DNA from: Glebionis coronaria
Taxonomy: Eukaryota; Streptophyta; Magnoliopsida; Asterales; Asteraceae
Assembly: GCA_025667525.1 (NCBI GenBank)
Contig: CM046882.1
Span: 21,278,488 to 21,342,487 of the forward strand
Reading direction: 5' to 3'
Length of the DNA: 64,000 nucleotides
The notes below the pieces were generated by a model. That model was given only the letters and a program-made list of their open reading frames with translations, had not been told where the DNA came from and did no database searches. Positions within the stretch are counted from its first letter, which is position 1, and the number at the start of each line of letters is the position of its first letter. Of this stretch, positions 21,404 through 33,367 are shown in pieces. A program made the position numbers and the translations under genes.

Positions 21404-21614
21404 GAACATAGGTACAATGTCTTTCATGTACCTTATTCAAGTCGATTAATAAGAGAATCAAATAGTTAAAAGTAATTTTGTTCTTCTATGCTTTATAAGT
21501 TAGATTCCGCATAACTTATTTAGTGTTAGTAAGAGTGCTCAAAGTGTTTTAGTTTGATTACAAACTATTATACTAATTCTTAACAGAATATAGATCCAAT
21601 CAAAGGGATCAACA

Positions 21615-21628
21615 AGGGGTATCAAAGC
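21615..21628 (+). other. Primer binding site, initiator-Met tRNA type, degenerate
   Basis: GGGTATCAAAGC two bases after the LTR, against the usual TGGTATCAGAGC. Two mismatches to the standard site. Confidence 0.6.
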
Positions 21629-21690
21629 TTGTTGAGAAACTTTGAAAAAGAAGAACACAACCCCAAACACTCCACACATCCCAAAATTCA

Positions 21691-24642
21691 ATGTCTCAAC
21701 CAGAAGGTGATGATGCTCACTTGAATGATGTTCAGAACCCTGGTCCTATACAACAGGGACAACCACAAACTGTGCATCCTGCACCAGCACAAGGTGTTCA
21801 AGCCTTGAATGTTGTAGCTACCTCTACAACAACAACTTCTCATACTCTGTCTGCTGTTAAACTCCCAGTTCTCAAAGGTGACAATTATGAGACATGGGCT
21901 GATGGAATATTACTTGAATCACACAGATCACACTGTGTGGCAAGTTATCAAGAATGGGAATACAGCAAAGAAGCTACACTGGTTGCCAGACAATACATGT
22001 TATGTTCTACCTACTGTGACTGCTGAGGAGGTACAAGCAGAGATCAGAGAAAGAAAAGCCATAACTGCATTGGCTATGGCTCTTTCTGAAGACATTCTAC
22101 CAAGCTTTCATCATTATAAGGATGCTAAAGCTATGTGGGATGCTATAAAACTTAGATTTAGGGGCAATGACAAATCTAAGAAGATTAAGAAGATTGTTCT
22201 TAAGCAAGAATTTGATAACTTCTCAATTACCAGTATAGAGGGGATACATGGTGGATATGGAAGGTTCAGTAAATTGCTTATTCAGTTGGCAGTTTATGGA
22301 CAAGTAATTCCTAATGAAGAAGCTAATTTAAAATTCTTAAGAAGTGTTCCACTAGAGTGAAAAGCAATGGCTATGCACTTCATCATAAGAGATGATTTGG
22401 AAACAATTCCTTTTGACCATCTCTACAACAATCTTAGAGCATATGAGATGGATGTGGAAGGCACTAAAGTAAAGACATCAACTACTTCAAAGTCTAACTT
22501 GGCTTTTGTGTCAGATGGGAACAACGGTACTTACTTTCATAATATCGCTAGTGGATCTAGCAGCGGTACATACTTTACAAATACCGCTGGAGGACTTACA
22601 GGCAGTACTTACCCACAAAGTATTGAAAGCAGTCCTATAGTCTCTCAAAATCCACATGGAAGGTCTTCACCATTGTTTAGTGACAATGATGCCTTCTCAT
22701 TCTTTGCTGGACAAGACAACATGCCAAGATTAACACTCAATGACTTGTTCCAAATGGATGATGCTGATGTTGAAGAGATGGATCTTAAATGGCAAGCTGC
22801 TATGGTGTTAGTAAGATCTAATAGGTTCTTCAAGAAGACTGGAAGAAAAATGACTCTTGATCCTAATGAGCCATTAGGATATGACAAGTCCAAAGTTGAA
22901 TGCTATAACTGTGGAAGGAATGGACACTTTGCAAGAGAATGCTCTAGAGATAAAGCTGAAGATAGCAATCAGAAGTCCAAGCACAGCTATAGAACCAGTC
23001 CAAGAGTAACTGAAAGCTTTCCAAAAGGAAACAACAGGAGTTCTAAAGGAACCAAAGCATTGGTTACTGTAGATGGAGTGGTGAACTGGGCAGAAGAAGA
23101 AGAAGAAGAAGAGCTTGGTTTAATGGCTCTCTCACATGGAGATACTGAGGTACATCCTTGTTCTAAAGACTGTGTTCTTAAATTTAATAGCCTAAAAGTA
23201 GAACTAGAGGAACAATATCAAAAGGTTAACACATGCACTGTAGAATTAACTGCTTTTAAACAGGATGTTGTTAAATTAGAAGAAAATATAGTTTTGTATA
23301 AAAAGGCTCAACAAAACTATGAAGAGAAAATAAGGATTTTGACTCTTCAAATCAGGGAAAAGGATGTGGAAATAAAAGCTTTTGAAAGACAGCTGTTAAA
23401 AATATCAACAGAAAATGAAGCTTTAAAAGCTAGTCTTTGTAATGAAAGGGAAGTGATTAGTCATTGGTAAAAATCCTCTAAAGGATTGGGAAAATTAATT
23501 AATTCACAAATGGGGTATTATGATAAAACAGGCCTAGGATATATTGAGGACCAACCTGGGATAACGTTAACTGACAAGGACTTATTAAAAGGGATTTTTG
23601 ATAGTTCTAGTGAGGTAGATGATACACCTGAAAAGGATAGATATGCTGAAGGAATGAAGGCAGTTCCTCCACCACTATCAGGAATTTTCATGCCCCCTGT
23701 AATGATACAAGTATAGAGTTAGAAGAACCAAAAGTTAATAATATCTTAAACTCTAGTACTTTGTCCTAAGAAAAGACTGGTGTGACCAAAAATATTGTTT
23801 ATCCGCCTTTAATGAACAACTTTGTTTCTGAGGAATCTAAGACTAGTTCTGCTCCCAAGCAGGTAAAAACTCCTAGCAAGATATTGGAAAACAATGTAAA
23901 ACATAATAAAGTCAAAAGGGGTGGGCTAGGTTTTGAAAAAGTAAAGTCAAAACAACCTTTTGGGTCTTCTTTAAGAAGAAAAGGATGTTATGTTTGTGGT
24001 AGTCTAAATCATTTTATCAAAGACTATACATTACATGAAGATAAAATTGTGAAACAAAAGGCTACACAAAGGGTCATGAAAAACAGTAATGGGAAAAATG
24101 CACAGGTTTATAGGAATCAGAAACTTAAAAATGACAAACCTAAGTTTGATCACACAAGGGTAGTTAAACAGGTTAAAAGTAACTCTACCAAAAGTTTTGT
24201 TCCTAGGGCAGTACTTATGAAACAAGGTCTAGTACCTTTAAAGTCTGGTAAACCAAGTACCGGCAAGTCTAAACCTGCAAGTACTGCTAGACCAAACTTA
24301 AGTACTGTTGGTTTAAAGTCTGTAAAACCAAAGTTCTCCAAGACTTCTAAGAAAGTTTTTGAAAAAGTTAAAACACCTAGAAGTAAGGATAAAAACAAAC
24401 CAGTGCAAATGTGGATTCCTAAAATATATAAATCATCGGTTAAAGCAAGTACCGCTAAAGTAGTTCTTAAGTCAAAGAAGTCTGAGCACATAGAGTCACC
24501 CTATGACTTTGACTACATAAATGAAACCATGAAGTATAAGAGTAAAAGTAGCATTACTGGAAATGCTTCAGTACAAACTCTTAAATGTGTAGGTCCCACA
24601 AGATCCGAGCCAAATGTGGCTTGGGTCCCTGTTAAAAACTAA
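21691..24642 (+). pseudogene. Sirevirus 1 gag (long), frameshifted
   Basis: Starts MSQPEGDDAHLND. A UBN2/gag-2 type capsid region follows (KAMWDAIKLRFRG near 22,130), then a zinc knuckle CYNCGRNGHFAREC at 22,901-22,942, a coiled-coil-like Lys/Glu-rich stretch (23,190-23,460) and a second knuckle-like CYVCGSLNHFIKDY near 23,986. There the last Cys is Tyr (TGT to TAT). A basic Lys/Ser/Thr-rich tail ends near 24,640. Frames change near 21,950 and 23,710. Stops lie at 22,358 (Trp in relatives) and 23,468. Several Ser-Thr-Ala or Ser-Thr-Val triplets in the tail are encoded by the same GTAC motif as in U3. Confidence 0.75.
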
Positions 24643-24649
24643 TGAGTTT

Positions 24650-26199
24650 TATTTGTGTGTAGGGGCATCTCATTGATGAATTAAAAGATAAAGGAATAGT
24701 AGATAGTGGATGCTCAAGACACATGACAGGAAACAAAGATTTTCTTGCTGAACTTGAAGAATTCGGAGGAGGTCCAGTAGCCTTTGGAGGTAGCAAAGGT
24801 AGAATCATTGGCAAAGGGAAAATCAACACAGGAAAGTTGGAATTTGAAGATGTGTTCTTTGTAAAAGAATTGAATGAATTCAATCTCTTTTCAGTATCAC
24901 AAATGTGTGATAAGAAGAACAAGGTGCTATTCATAGACAAAGACTGCTTGGTGTTGTCTAAAGACTTTGACATGCCTAAGGAATCTCAAATACTGCTTAA
25001 AGTACACAGGCAAGAAAATATGTACACCTTTAATTTTCATACTATTACTCCAACAGGTGGTATTACATGTTTGATAACTAAGGCTTCTTTAGATGAGTCA
25101 AATGTGGCATAAAAGGTTAGGTCATGTGAATTTCAAGAATCTTAATAGATTGTTGAATAAGAATTTGGTTAGAGGTCTACCTAACAAATCTTTTCAAAAT
25201 GATTTCACATGTGTTGCTTGTCAAAAAGGTAAACAACATAGAGCCTCTTGTAAGACCAAGACTGTTAACACTGTGACAAAACCTTTGCAACTTTTGCATA
25301 TGGATTTGTTTGGTCTAGTTTCTATCAGAAGCATTAGTCATAAGATCTTTTGTCTAGTCATAACTGATGATTATAGTAGATTCAGTTGGGTTTTCTTTTT
25401 AGCTCTTAAAAGTGAAACAAGTGAATTACTTAAGCAATTTATCATTTTAGTTGAAAAACAGTTCACTAAACAGGTTTTAATCATTAGGACTGATAATGGG
25501 ACAGAATTTAAGAATGCTGAATTTGATGAATTCTGTAGGTCCAAAGGAATTAAGAGACAATTTAGTAATCCTAGAAATACACAACAAAATGGAGTAGCTG
25601 AAAGGAATAATAGGACACTGATTGAGGCTGCTAGAACTATGCTGGCTGATTCACTTTTGCCAAATACATTTTGGGCAGAAGCAATCAATACTGCATGTTA
25701 TGTGTTAAATAGAGTCCTAGTAACCAAGCCTCAAAACAAAACACCTTATGAACTCTTGACTGATGTAAAGCCTAACATAAGTCATTTAAGACCTTTTGGA
25801 TGTCATGTGTCTATACTAAATACTCTTGATTATTTGGGAAAGTTTGATGGAAAGTCTGATCCAGGATATCTTGTAGGATATTCATTGCAAAGTAAAGCAT
25901 ATAGGGTTTATAATTTGGCAACTAAGAAAGTTGAAGAAAATGCTCATGTTAATTTCTTAGAAAATAAACCCAATGTCCCAGGAATAGGTTATGTTTGGAT
26001 GTTTGATTTAGATTATCTAACTAACTCCATGGATTACTATTCTTTGCAAAAGGATTGTCAAACTAACAATGTAGGTGAGGAGTCAAGTGCAACTAATGCA
26101 GGTACTCAAGAGGATGTTTCTTCATCAGATGATGATATTCATGTCTATGTGCCCAACATGCCTATTGTTACTCCCATGTCTGCAACTCCTAAGAAGTAA
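24650..26199 (+). pseudogene. Sirevirus 1 protease and integrase, frameshifted
   Basis: Protease active site VDSGCSRHMTG near 24,699 (Asp-Ser-Gly). Integrase zinc-binding H-x-H...C-x2-C region starts WHKRLGHVNF at about 25,098 and ends at CVACQKGKQHR. The catalytic Asp is in LLHMDLFG (25,290), the second in RTDNGTEF (25,488), and the Glu in QQNGVAERNNR (25,580), so the DDE triad is kept. The segment FGCHVSI and the GKFDGKSDPGYLVGYS box follow. A frame change near 25,100 separates protease from integrase, and the ORF closes at a TAA at 26,197. Confidence 0.8.
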
Positions 26200-26415
26200 A
26201 CCATGCCATCAAGTGATGATCAAGCCTCCCAGGAGCTTAAGAGGCTTCAAGATCAATAAAAGAATGCTACAACTGCTAATAAGCATTCAGGAGAAGAATC
26301 TTTTGAGTCACAACACTCAGCAGTACATACTACACCTAGCGATACTTCATCTGCAAGTACTGCTAAGTCAAAATCTGCCAAATCTATTGACTCACTAGAA
26401 GAGATTTTACAAGCC

Positions 26416-28249
26416 TTGGACGATGAAGACTTATATGCTAGTCCAGCTGAAGGAATCTTCTCCAAAGCTTCCTATGATGAGCAGGGTGCAGTAACTGATT
26501 TCAACAATTTGGAAACAGAAATTCCAGTCAGTTCTATTCCCACTCATAAAGTCAACAACAACCATCCTACTACACATATTATTGGAGATCCCAAATCTGC
26601 TTTACAAACCAGAAGACAACTACAAACCAATATTGAAACTCATGCACTTGTGAGTTATGTCAAACAACAGCAGAGAACAAATCATAAAGATACTCAGCAT
26701 TGTTTGTTTGCATGTTTCTTATCTCAAGTAGAGCCTAAAAACATCTCTCAGGCTCTTGATGAAGAAAGTTGGGTAGATGCCATGCAAGAAGAATTAACAC
26801 AATTTGAGCTACAAAAGGTTTGGATTCTTGTGGATCTTCCCTCAGGTAAAAATTGGTACTAGATGGGTCTTTAGGAACAAGAAGGATGAAAGAGGGGTTG
26901 TTGTGAGGAACAAGGCAAGACTTGTTGCTCAAGGCTATAGACAGAAAAAAGGGATAGACTATGATGAGGTTTTTGCACCAGTGGCAAGGATAGAAGCCAT
27001 TAGGTTATTTTTGGCCTTTGCATCATATATGGGATTTATAGTCTATCAAATGGATGTGAAAAGTGCCTTTCTATATGGTACTATTTCAGAGGAGGTATAT
27101 GTCTCACAACCTCTAGGTTTTGTAGATCCTAAATTCCCCAATAGAGTCTACAAGGTTATCAAAGCACTTTATGGTCTGCATCAAGCTCCAAGAGCCTAGT
27201 ATGCAACCTTATCCAATTTTCTGCTAGAACATGGATATAGGGGAGGAACCATTGACAAAACTCTGTTCATTAAGAAGAATGCTAAGTACATCATTCTAGT
27301 TCAAGTTTATGTTGATGACATCATTTTTGGTTCTACCAAGAAGACATGGTGTGAAGAGTTTGAAGCTTTGATGAAAGGAATATTTCAAATGAGTTCTATG
27401 GGAGAACTAACTTTCTTTTTGGGACTGCAAGTCAAACAAAGGAAAGATGGAATATTTATCAGCTAAGATAAATATGTTGCTGAAATCTTGAAGAAATTTT
27501 CATGTATGGATACAAGGAGTACAAGCACACCTTTTGAAGCCATGAAGTATTTATCAAAAGATGAACATGGAGAAGATGTTGACATTCATCTATATAGATC
27601 AATGATTGGTTCATTGATGTATCTTACTGCTTTAAGGCCAGATATAATGTTTGTTGTGTGTGCCTGTTCAAGGTTCCAAGTTTATCCAAAGGTGTCACAT
27701 CTACATGCTGTGAAGAAGATTTTTAAATATCTTAAAAGTCAACCCAATTTAGGATTATGGTATCCTAGAGATTCCACCTTTGAATTGGAAGCTTACTCAG
27801 ATAGTGATTATGCTGGAGCTAATCATGATAGGAAATCCATAACAGGAGGTTGTCAATTCCTAGGCAGAAGACTCATATCATGGCAGTGTAAGAAGCAAAC
27901 CATTGTTGCTACTTCTACAACTGAAGTTGAATATGTAGCTACTGCTCATTGCTGTGGACAAGTACTTTGGATTCAAAATCAATTGTTGGACTATGGGTTT
28001 AACTTCATGAACACAAAGAATTACATTGATAATGAAAGTACTATATGCATTGTCAAGAATCCAGTATTTCACTCCAAGACCAAGCATATTGAAATAAGAC
28101 ATCACTTTATAAGAGATGCTTATGACAAAAAGCTTATTCAAGTCTTGAAGATTCATACAGACAACAATGTAGCTGATTTGTTGACCAAGGCATTTGATGC
28201 AAAGAGATTCGAATTCTTGGTGACACATATTGGTATGCTCAACCAATAA
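26416..28249 (+). pseudogene. Sirevirus 1 reverse transcriptase and RNase H
   Basis: RT motifs [20 protein letters not shown] and [11 protein letters not shown], then the catalytic YVDD at 27,308-27,319, intact. RNase H shows YSDSDYAG, TEVEYVA and the C-terminal HIEIRHHFIRDA and TDNNVADLLTKAF. One frame change lies near 26,850, and stops at 27,197 (TAG at a Trp position) and 27,464 (TAA at a Gln position). The 216 bp before 26,416 are linker with further stops. The stop at 28,247 is the natural end of pol. Confidence 0.8.
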
Positions 28250-28399
28250 CATGTTGTGTTGAGGGGAGGTAATAGTTGTACAAATTTTTTTATAATTGTA
28301 TAGTCTATGTTTTGTGTTTTTGATGTTATTGCAGGTTAATAGAAAAAGATAAAAGAGGTTGCATTGTTAGTGGAAAGCATGAACTGGTCAATATTGTGA

Positions 28400-28483
28400 G
28401 GTACCGTTGTCACTCCAAGTACCGCTAGCACAAATTCAAGTACCGCTTATGTTCCATGTACCGCTACATGTCCTTGTACCGTT
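28400..28483 (+). promoter_or_regulatory. GTAC-motif cluster in pol/third-ORF spacer
   Basis: Five GTACCGYT motifs at 28,400, 28,418, 28,439, 28,457 and 28,475, spaced 18, 21, 18 and 18 bp. They lie between the end of pol and the ATG of the third ORF 165 bp downstream. The same motif clusters in U3, so this spacer may be a second control region, for example an internal promoter for the third ORF. No clear TATA box is seen between cluster and ATG. Confidence 0.45.
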
Positions 28484-28639
28484 AAGGGTCTCTTTTGTAA
28501 ATTTGGCGGTTTCTTCACGCTTGGGTTTGTTATTTACTTAAATACTTACTCCAATTACACAATTGATTCACCTAATCTTTTATTTTTATCTCTTGATTCT
28601 ATAACATTCTCTCTATTTTTACGATCATCAAAAATACTA

Positions 28640-30454
28640 ATGGCTGCTTTACAAGTAATCTCTAAGCATAATTTGGTCGTGAATCTTGCTACGAAGGATG
28701 ACTCTCTTGGTTTCCATGAGGTGCTTGGTTTCCTATCTCGAAGTCATGTTCGCTTTGCACTCACTGTAAGTCCAGTTGTCTCTATTTCCATTGTTGAACA
28801 ATTTTGGGATACTGTTGTATTAGGTACTCGGTTTGGTCAACCTTGCATTAAGGCTAGGGTGAATCATAGAAATATATATGTAACTAAGGTACTACTACGA
28901 GCAAGTTTGAGATTAAATGATGCAAATGGACTTAGTATGCTTAACAATACAGAGATTCATGATGGCCTTGCAGCCATGGGCTATGGAGGTGGTATGGAAA
29001 GTCTTACTTTCTTTAAAGATTTATTTTCACCTCAATAGAAATTGCTTTTTCATGCTATTATTCACTGTTTAAGTTCTAAAAGTACATCTTTTGATCAAAT
29101 ACCTGTTGCATTGGCATCAACTGGTGTTTGTCTAGCAAATAACAAGGTTTTTAATTTTTCAAAATTAGTTTTTGAAGGCATGAATAGGAATTTGGAAGGA
29201 ACTAAGAAGTTTTTAATGTATCCTAGATTCATTCAGACTTTAGTTAGTGACCAAATACCTAACCTACCAGAGTTAACTGATACATGGGATGTTCCTTCAT
29301 TCACAAAGAGAACTTTCTCTTTCTTGACCAAACAATGCAATGCCTTTACAAGAACAGTAACACCATTGTTTGCTCATATGTTAGCCCAACCTGCCAATCA
29401 AGAAGGTGAGGAACCTAGCAATACTAGTGCTTCTCAGCAAACTCCTTCTCACCAGAGTTCCCATTCCATAGAAGATTCACAATCTTCTTCTCACAATGTT
29501 GGTGTTCCACCAAACACTGATGAGATGATCCACACACCTGCTGCTTCTATTGTTGCTAGTGGTTCACCACAAGCACAAGCACCAGAGGTGGTGGATGTTG
29601 CAAATTTAACTGCTTTGTGTACAAGTTTGTCCCAATAGGTACAGGTGTTGCAGAAAGAAAAGCTTGTTCAAGACAAGAGAATTGCTGAATTGGAAGCTAG
29701 CCTACTCAAGTTAAGGAACAAAGTGTCACCTTGGATGAGGCAACATAGATCTATTCAGAAGTCTGCAATCAAGAAGCAAAGATTCAGGAACCACAAGAAA
29801 AGGCAACTGAATGCAACCAAACAGGGGAGGAATTATGAAGGACAACCACCTTCTTTTAATAATCAGACAAGGATCTCTGGAAATGACATCAATTTTGAAT
29901 TGGATGAAGATGTCATGGGGACTTATGAAGATGGAACTGGTTTAGAGACTGGTGTGGATGGACCTTCAAACATGGAGATTCAGCATGAAGAACCACAGCT
30001 TACTCATGAGGAGCCACAAGTTGAAGAAATTTTGGTAACTCAGCCAGCACCACCACCTCAATCACCACTTCAAACAAATTGGAGTGCTTTCTATGAGAAG
30101 TTGGAGGAAATTACTATTCAGTTTCCTGTATATTCAACTCCATCACCACAAAGACAAGTATGGTTTCAAAGGAAACAGACTTTGCAAGTACTGTCTAGAT
30201 CAAGAATGAGCAATGAATCAGACAAGACTGAAGAGGTGCAAGTTGAAATGATGGCTTCTATGGAAGAAAGAGTATCTGGGGATACACAAGTGATTGAAGA
30301 AACAAGTGTGTCTAATACTGGTGAAATCAACATTGTTGAAGATCCAAGTACTGCTAAGCCAACTAAGCCGACTGTAAGTACTGCTGACATTGTTGAAGAC
30401 CCAAGTACTTCTAAGCCAACTAAGCCGATTGCAAGTACCGCTGGTGATCATCCT
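28640..30454 (+). pseudogene. Sirevirus 1 third ORF, first half (env position), two stops
   Basis: Starts MAALQVISKHNLVVNL and runs in one frame to the insertion of element B. Only two nonsense codons, TAG at 29,036 and 29,636, interrupt it, at positions where a Trp and a Gln are likely. The first 250 residues form a compact domain I recall from many unnamed Asteraceae proteins (FSKLVFEGMNRN, FLMYPRFIQ). Then come Ser/Gln-rich linkers, a Lys/Glu coiled coil near 29,650 and acidic segments. No signal peptide or membrane segment is visible, so an envelope role is not supported. Four Ser-Thr-Ala-type repeats close to the break are GTAC motifs. Confidence 0.7.
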
Positions 30455-33349
30455 TGTAACACCCCATTTTGATAATGGAATGTCACGCGTAATTATGGCG
30501 TGTCATCAAAGCATACAAGGTTAAATGTCTAAAACATTACATGACCATAGGGTTAACCGGAATCAAACATCGGTTCCCAAACATAAGCCCAAAACATAAT
30601 AAAGCAAAAGACATGAATGAAAGACTAAACAAGCATAAGTATATGAAGGCAAAAAGGAAAAGAAGTCTCTGGCAGCTTCCATCCTATGCACGTCCTCCAA
30701 ATGCTCGAGTCTTCCCTAGAGTACCTGCCGTTTTGGGGACATGGAAAGGAAAGTAACGGCTGAGAAAAACGCTCAGTGCACGGATAAAGACATAGTATGA
30801 ATGACTAAGCATAATAAAGACTTAATAGCAGCGGAAATATATAAGTCCTAGAAAACCTGGAACATGTTCATAAAACTGGTTTTATAGTTTAAAAAGCCTT
30901 ATGTTTATCTTGTAAAAACTGTTTATCATATTTTACCATTAGCCAATATAGGTCATGAAAATCCACAGTGCATGAATACTTGGAGGGGTGACCTCATCAT
31001 GCAAATTAGAGGGGCTGCCTCTAATTTAATACACTGGTTTTGGGTAGGAGGGATTAGCTCCTTGTGAAGGATGCAAGGCACACACCACATTCACCATGAA
31101 ATCCTGACTGAAAACATGTAAATAGGATGCACCCATACGCCCCACATGATAAATATAATATAAATGTCCAAAAGCTGAAGGGACGCCACGAGCAATCACT
31201 CCGCCGTAGTGAAGTCATAACATCAGTGCCTCTAATGTTATGGTTATGGTACCTCCATAACTAGGTGAAACTGGTCATGCATGTATATGGCTATAGGTAT
31301 TCTTAATTAAACATAAGCAATCAAACACGTAACTTATACTACGGGAAAACATTTGGCTGCATACGGGGAATCCTAAGAAGGAAAGAATGTCCATACTGAA
31401 AGGACGGGAATACGTACCTTATGTCCAGTGAACGAAGAAGACGAACTGAGAGGAATCCTACTTCCGTATCACTAATGCTACATAAATACATACCTGAATG
31501 AGTATCTGCTTACTAATACGTAACTGATTTATGTCATGTCTTAGCTTATTTTATATGTTCTTATCATGTTTTACTGTTTAAAGCCTTAAACTGTGTTTAT
31601 CTTATATTCTGTTTACTCTGATTAAGTATTTCTGGTATTTCATGTATTATTATACTTACTGTGTAATAATAAGTAACTTTCCAAAAATAGCAGGTTTCCT
31701 AAAATAGAAAGTTTCCAAAATTAGAAAGTTTCCAAAAATAGAAAGTTACCAAAAATAGAAAGTTTCCAAAAATAAAAAGTTTCCAAAAATAGAATAGCTG
31801 CCTTATTTAAATAAGTTTCCATAAATAGATTAGCTGCCTGAAATAAATAAGTTTCTAAAAATAGAACGTTTCCATAAATAGATTAGCTGCCTTATTTAAA
31901 TAAGTTTCTAAAAATAGAATTTTCCATAATTAGAAATAAGCTGGTTAAATAAGCAAAGTATATAAACCTAAGTGTTTTCATGATTATTTTCTAAGTCATA
32001 TGATATAATATATAGTTTATTAATTATTTCATGTAATTAAAATAAACTATAGGTTAAAATATTTAATTAAAGTATATCATGTTTTGGTTAAATAAAGTTA
32101 AATACTTAGGTTAAAACATGTATTATTATTTATTAATAATATAACTTACGTCATGTTAATTAATTAATTATAACGATGGTTTTTAAATAATTAATTAATT
32201 ATAAGTCTTAAAAATATAAAAATACTTAGGTTAATAGTTTCATGATTTTAATAATTAAAATAACCTAAGTCATGTTATTAAATTAATCATGTCATGTTAT
32301 TAATTTAATTTTAACATAAGATCATAAAAATAAAAATTTAAACATGCACCGTGAACCGGCTCTTGACTAAGAACCATGAACCGGACATGAAATCGACACC
32401 ATATCCCGAACCAAGTCGGGGTACCCCTTGTCTTGATGCTGCCGTAGGACCCACACCAACCAACCGGGACCATATGGTCTCGGTGGTGGTCAATTGGCCA
32501 AACTGAGACCTTCTCGGGTTCGGTTTAGGCGCGGCCAAGAACAAACACCCCTTAAACAACCCTTTTTATTTAATCCAAACCCAAATTCATGTTAGATCTA
32601 TGATTAATTAGGTTTTATAAAAAAACATAACATGTTCTTAATTATTTAAAAGATTAAATCAAAAGAAAAGAGTTTAAACGAATTACCGAATGCGTGGATC
32701 TAAACAATGATGAACAAACACGAACACTAGCAATAATTCCAAGATCCAAGATCAACAAACACCTCCTTGGTGTGTTTGAAGGTGGCGGCCAAAAGAGAAA
32801 AAGGAGGAGGAGGAGAAGTTTTAGGTTTTCTGTAAAATCCTCTGTAAAAAATAATGAGTAGTGTTTTTCCCCTTAACCCCCTTTTAGTAAATTTTGATGG
32901 GCTTGGCCCATTTTTCTTCCTAATTTCGTGGCATATGGGGCCCACATGGGGTAACCCGATCATTTTCCGTGTCTAATTAATAAGTGGGTTCTCGTGTTCG
33001 TGTTTTACGTGTTTGTTCGTGTTTATTTGTGTTCGCGTTTTGTGTGTTCTCGTTAAATAATTACCGTGAACTAATATATTTATTTACGCTCGTAATAAAT
33101 ATATATATGTAATTAATAATAGTTCGTGATTTAATTACGTTCGTGATTTCATGATCGCATGTTCGTGATTAATTATTGTTTAAATAATTATTGCGTGTTC
33201 GTGCGTAATAAATACTTATCGTGTTCTAACACGTACGTAATACGTAAAATCCTAACACGTAAACGTAATCGTACTATAAAAGGAAAGTTTTAATCTAGTA
33301 CGTACGATCTTAAGGGTACTATTCATGATAAAAACATGCGGGTTTTACA
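30455..33349 (-). repeat. 3' LTR (element sense) of B, uninterrupted
   Basis: Serves as the empty-site reference for both insertions in the other LTR: it reads ATTAGAAATAAGCTGG where C is inserted and CCTAAGTG where the MITE is inserted. Contains about seven 17-bp units (31,681-31,793) and the three-hairpin module (31,003-31,261). Confidence 0.9.
31003..31261 (-). other. Three-hairpin module in LTR of B, with compensatory changes
   Basis: Stems AATTAGAGG/CCTCTAATT (31,004-31,026), CATAACAT/ATGTTATG with inner AG/CT (31,216-31,242) and GTTATGG/CCATAAC (31,243-31,261), each with a five-base loop. Relative to elements A and C, the outer pair of the first and an inner pair of the second are changed on both sides from G-C to A-T. 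Confidence 0.65.
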
Positions 33350-33367
33350 ACTCTTCCCCCCTAAAAA
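33350..33367 (-). other. Polypurine tract of B
   Basis: The minus strand reads TTTTTAGGGGGGAAGAGT directly before TGTAAAACC. Matches the tract of C. Confidence 0.8.

Larger units (their letters stand above)
21109..21614 (+). repeat. 5' LTR of Sirevirus 1
   Basis: Partner at 53,939-54,444. The first 130 bp carry five AAGTACYGYTA-type motifs. A TATA box follows. It ends GGGATCAACA before the primer site. Confidence 0.9.
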
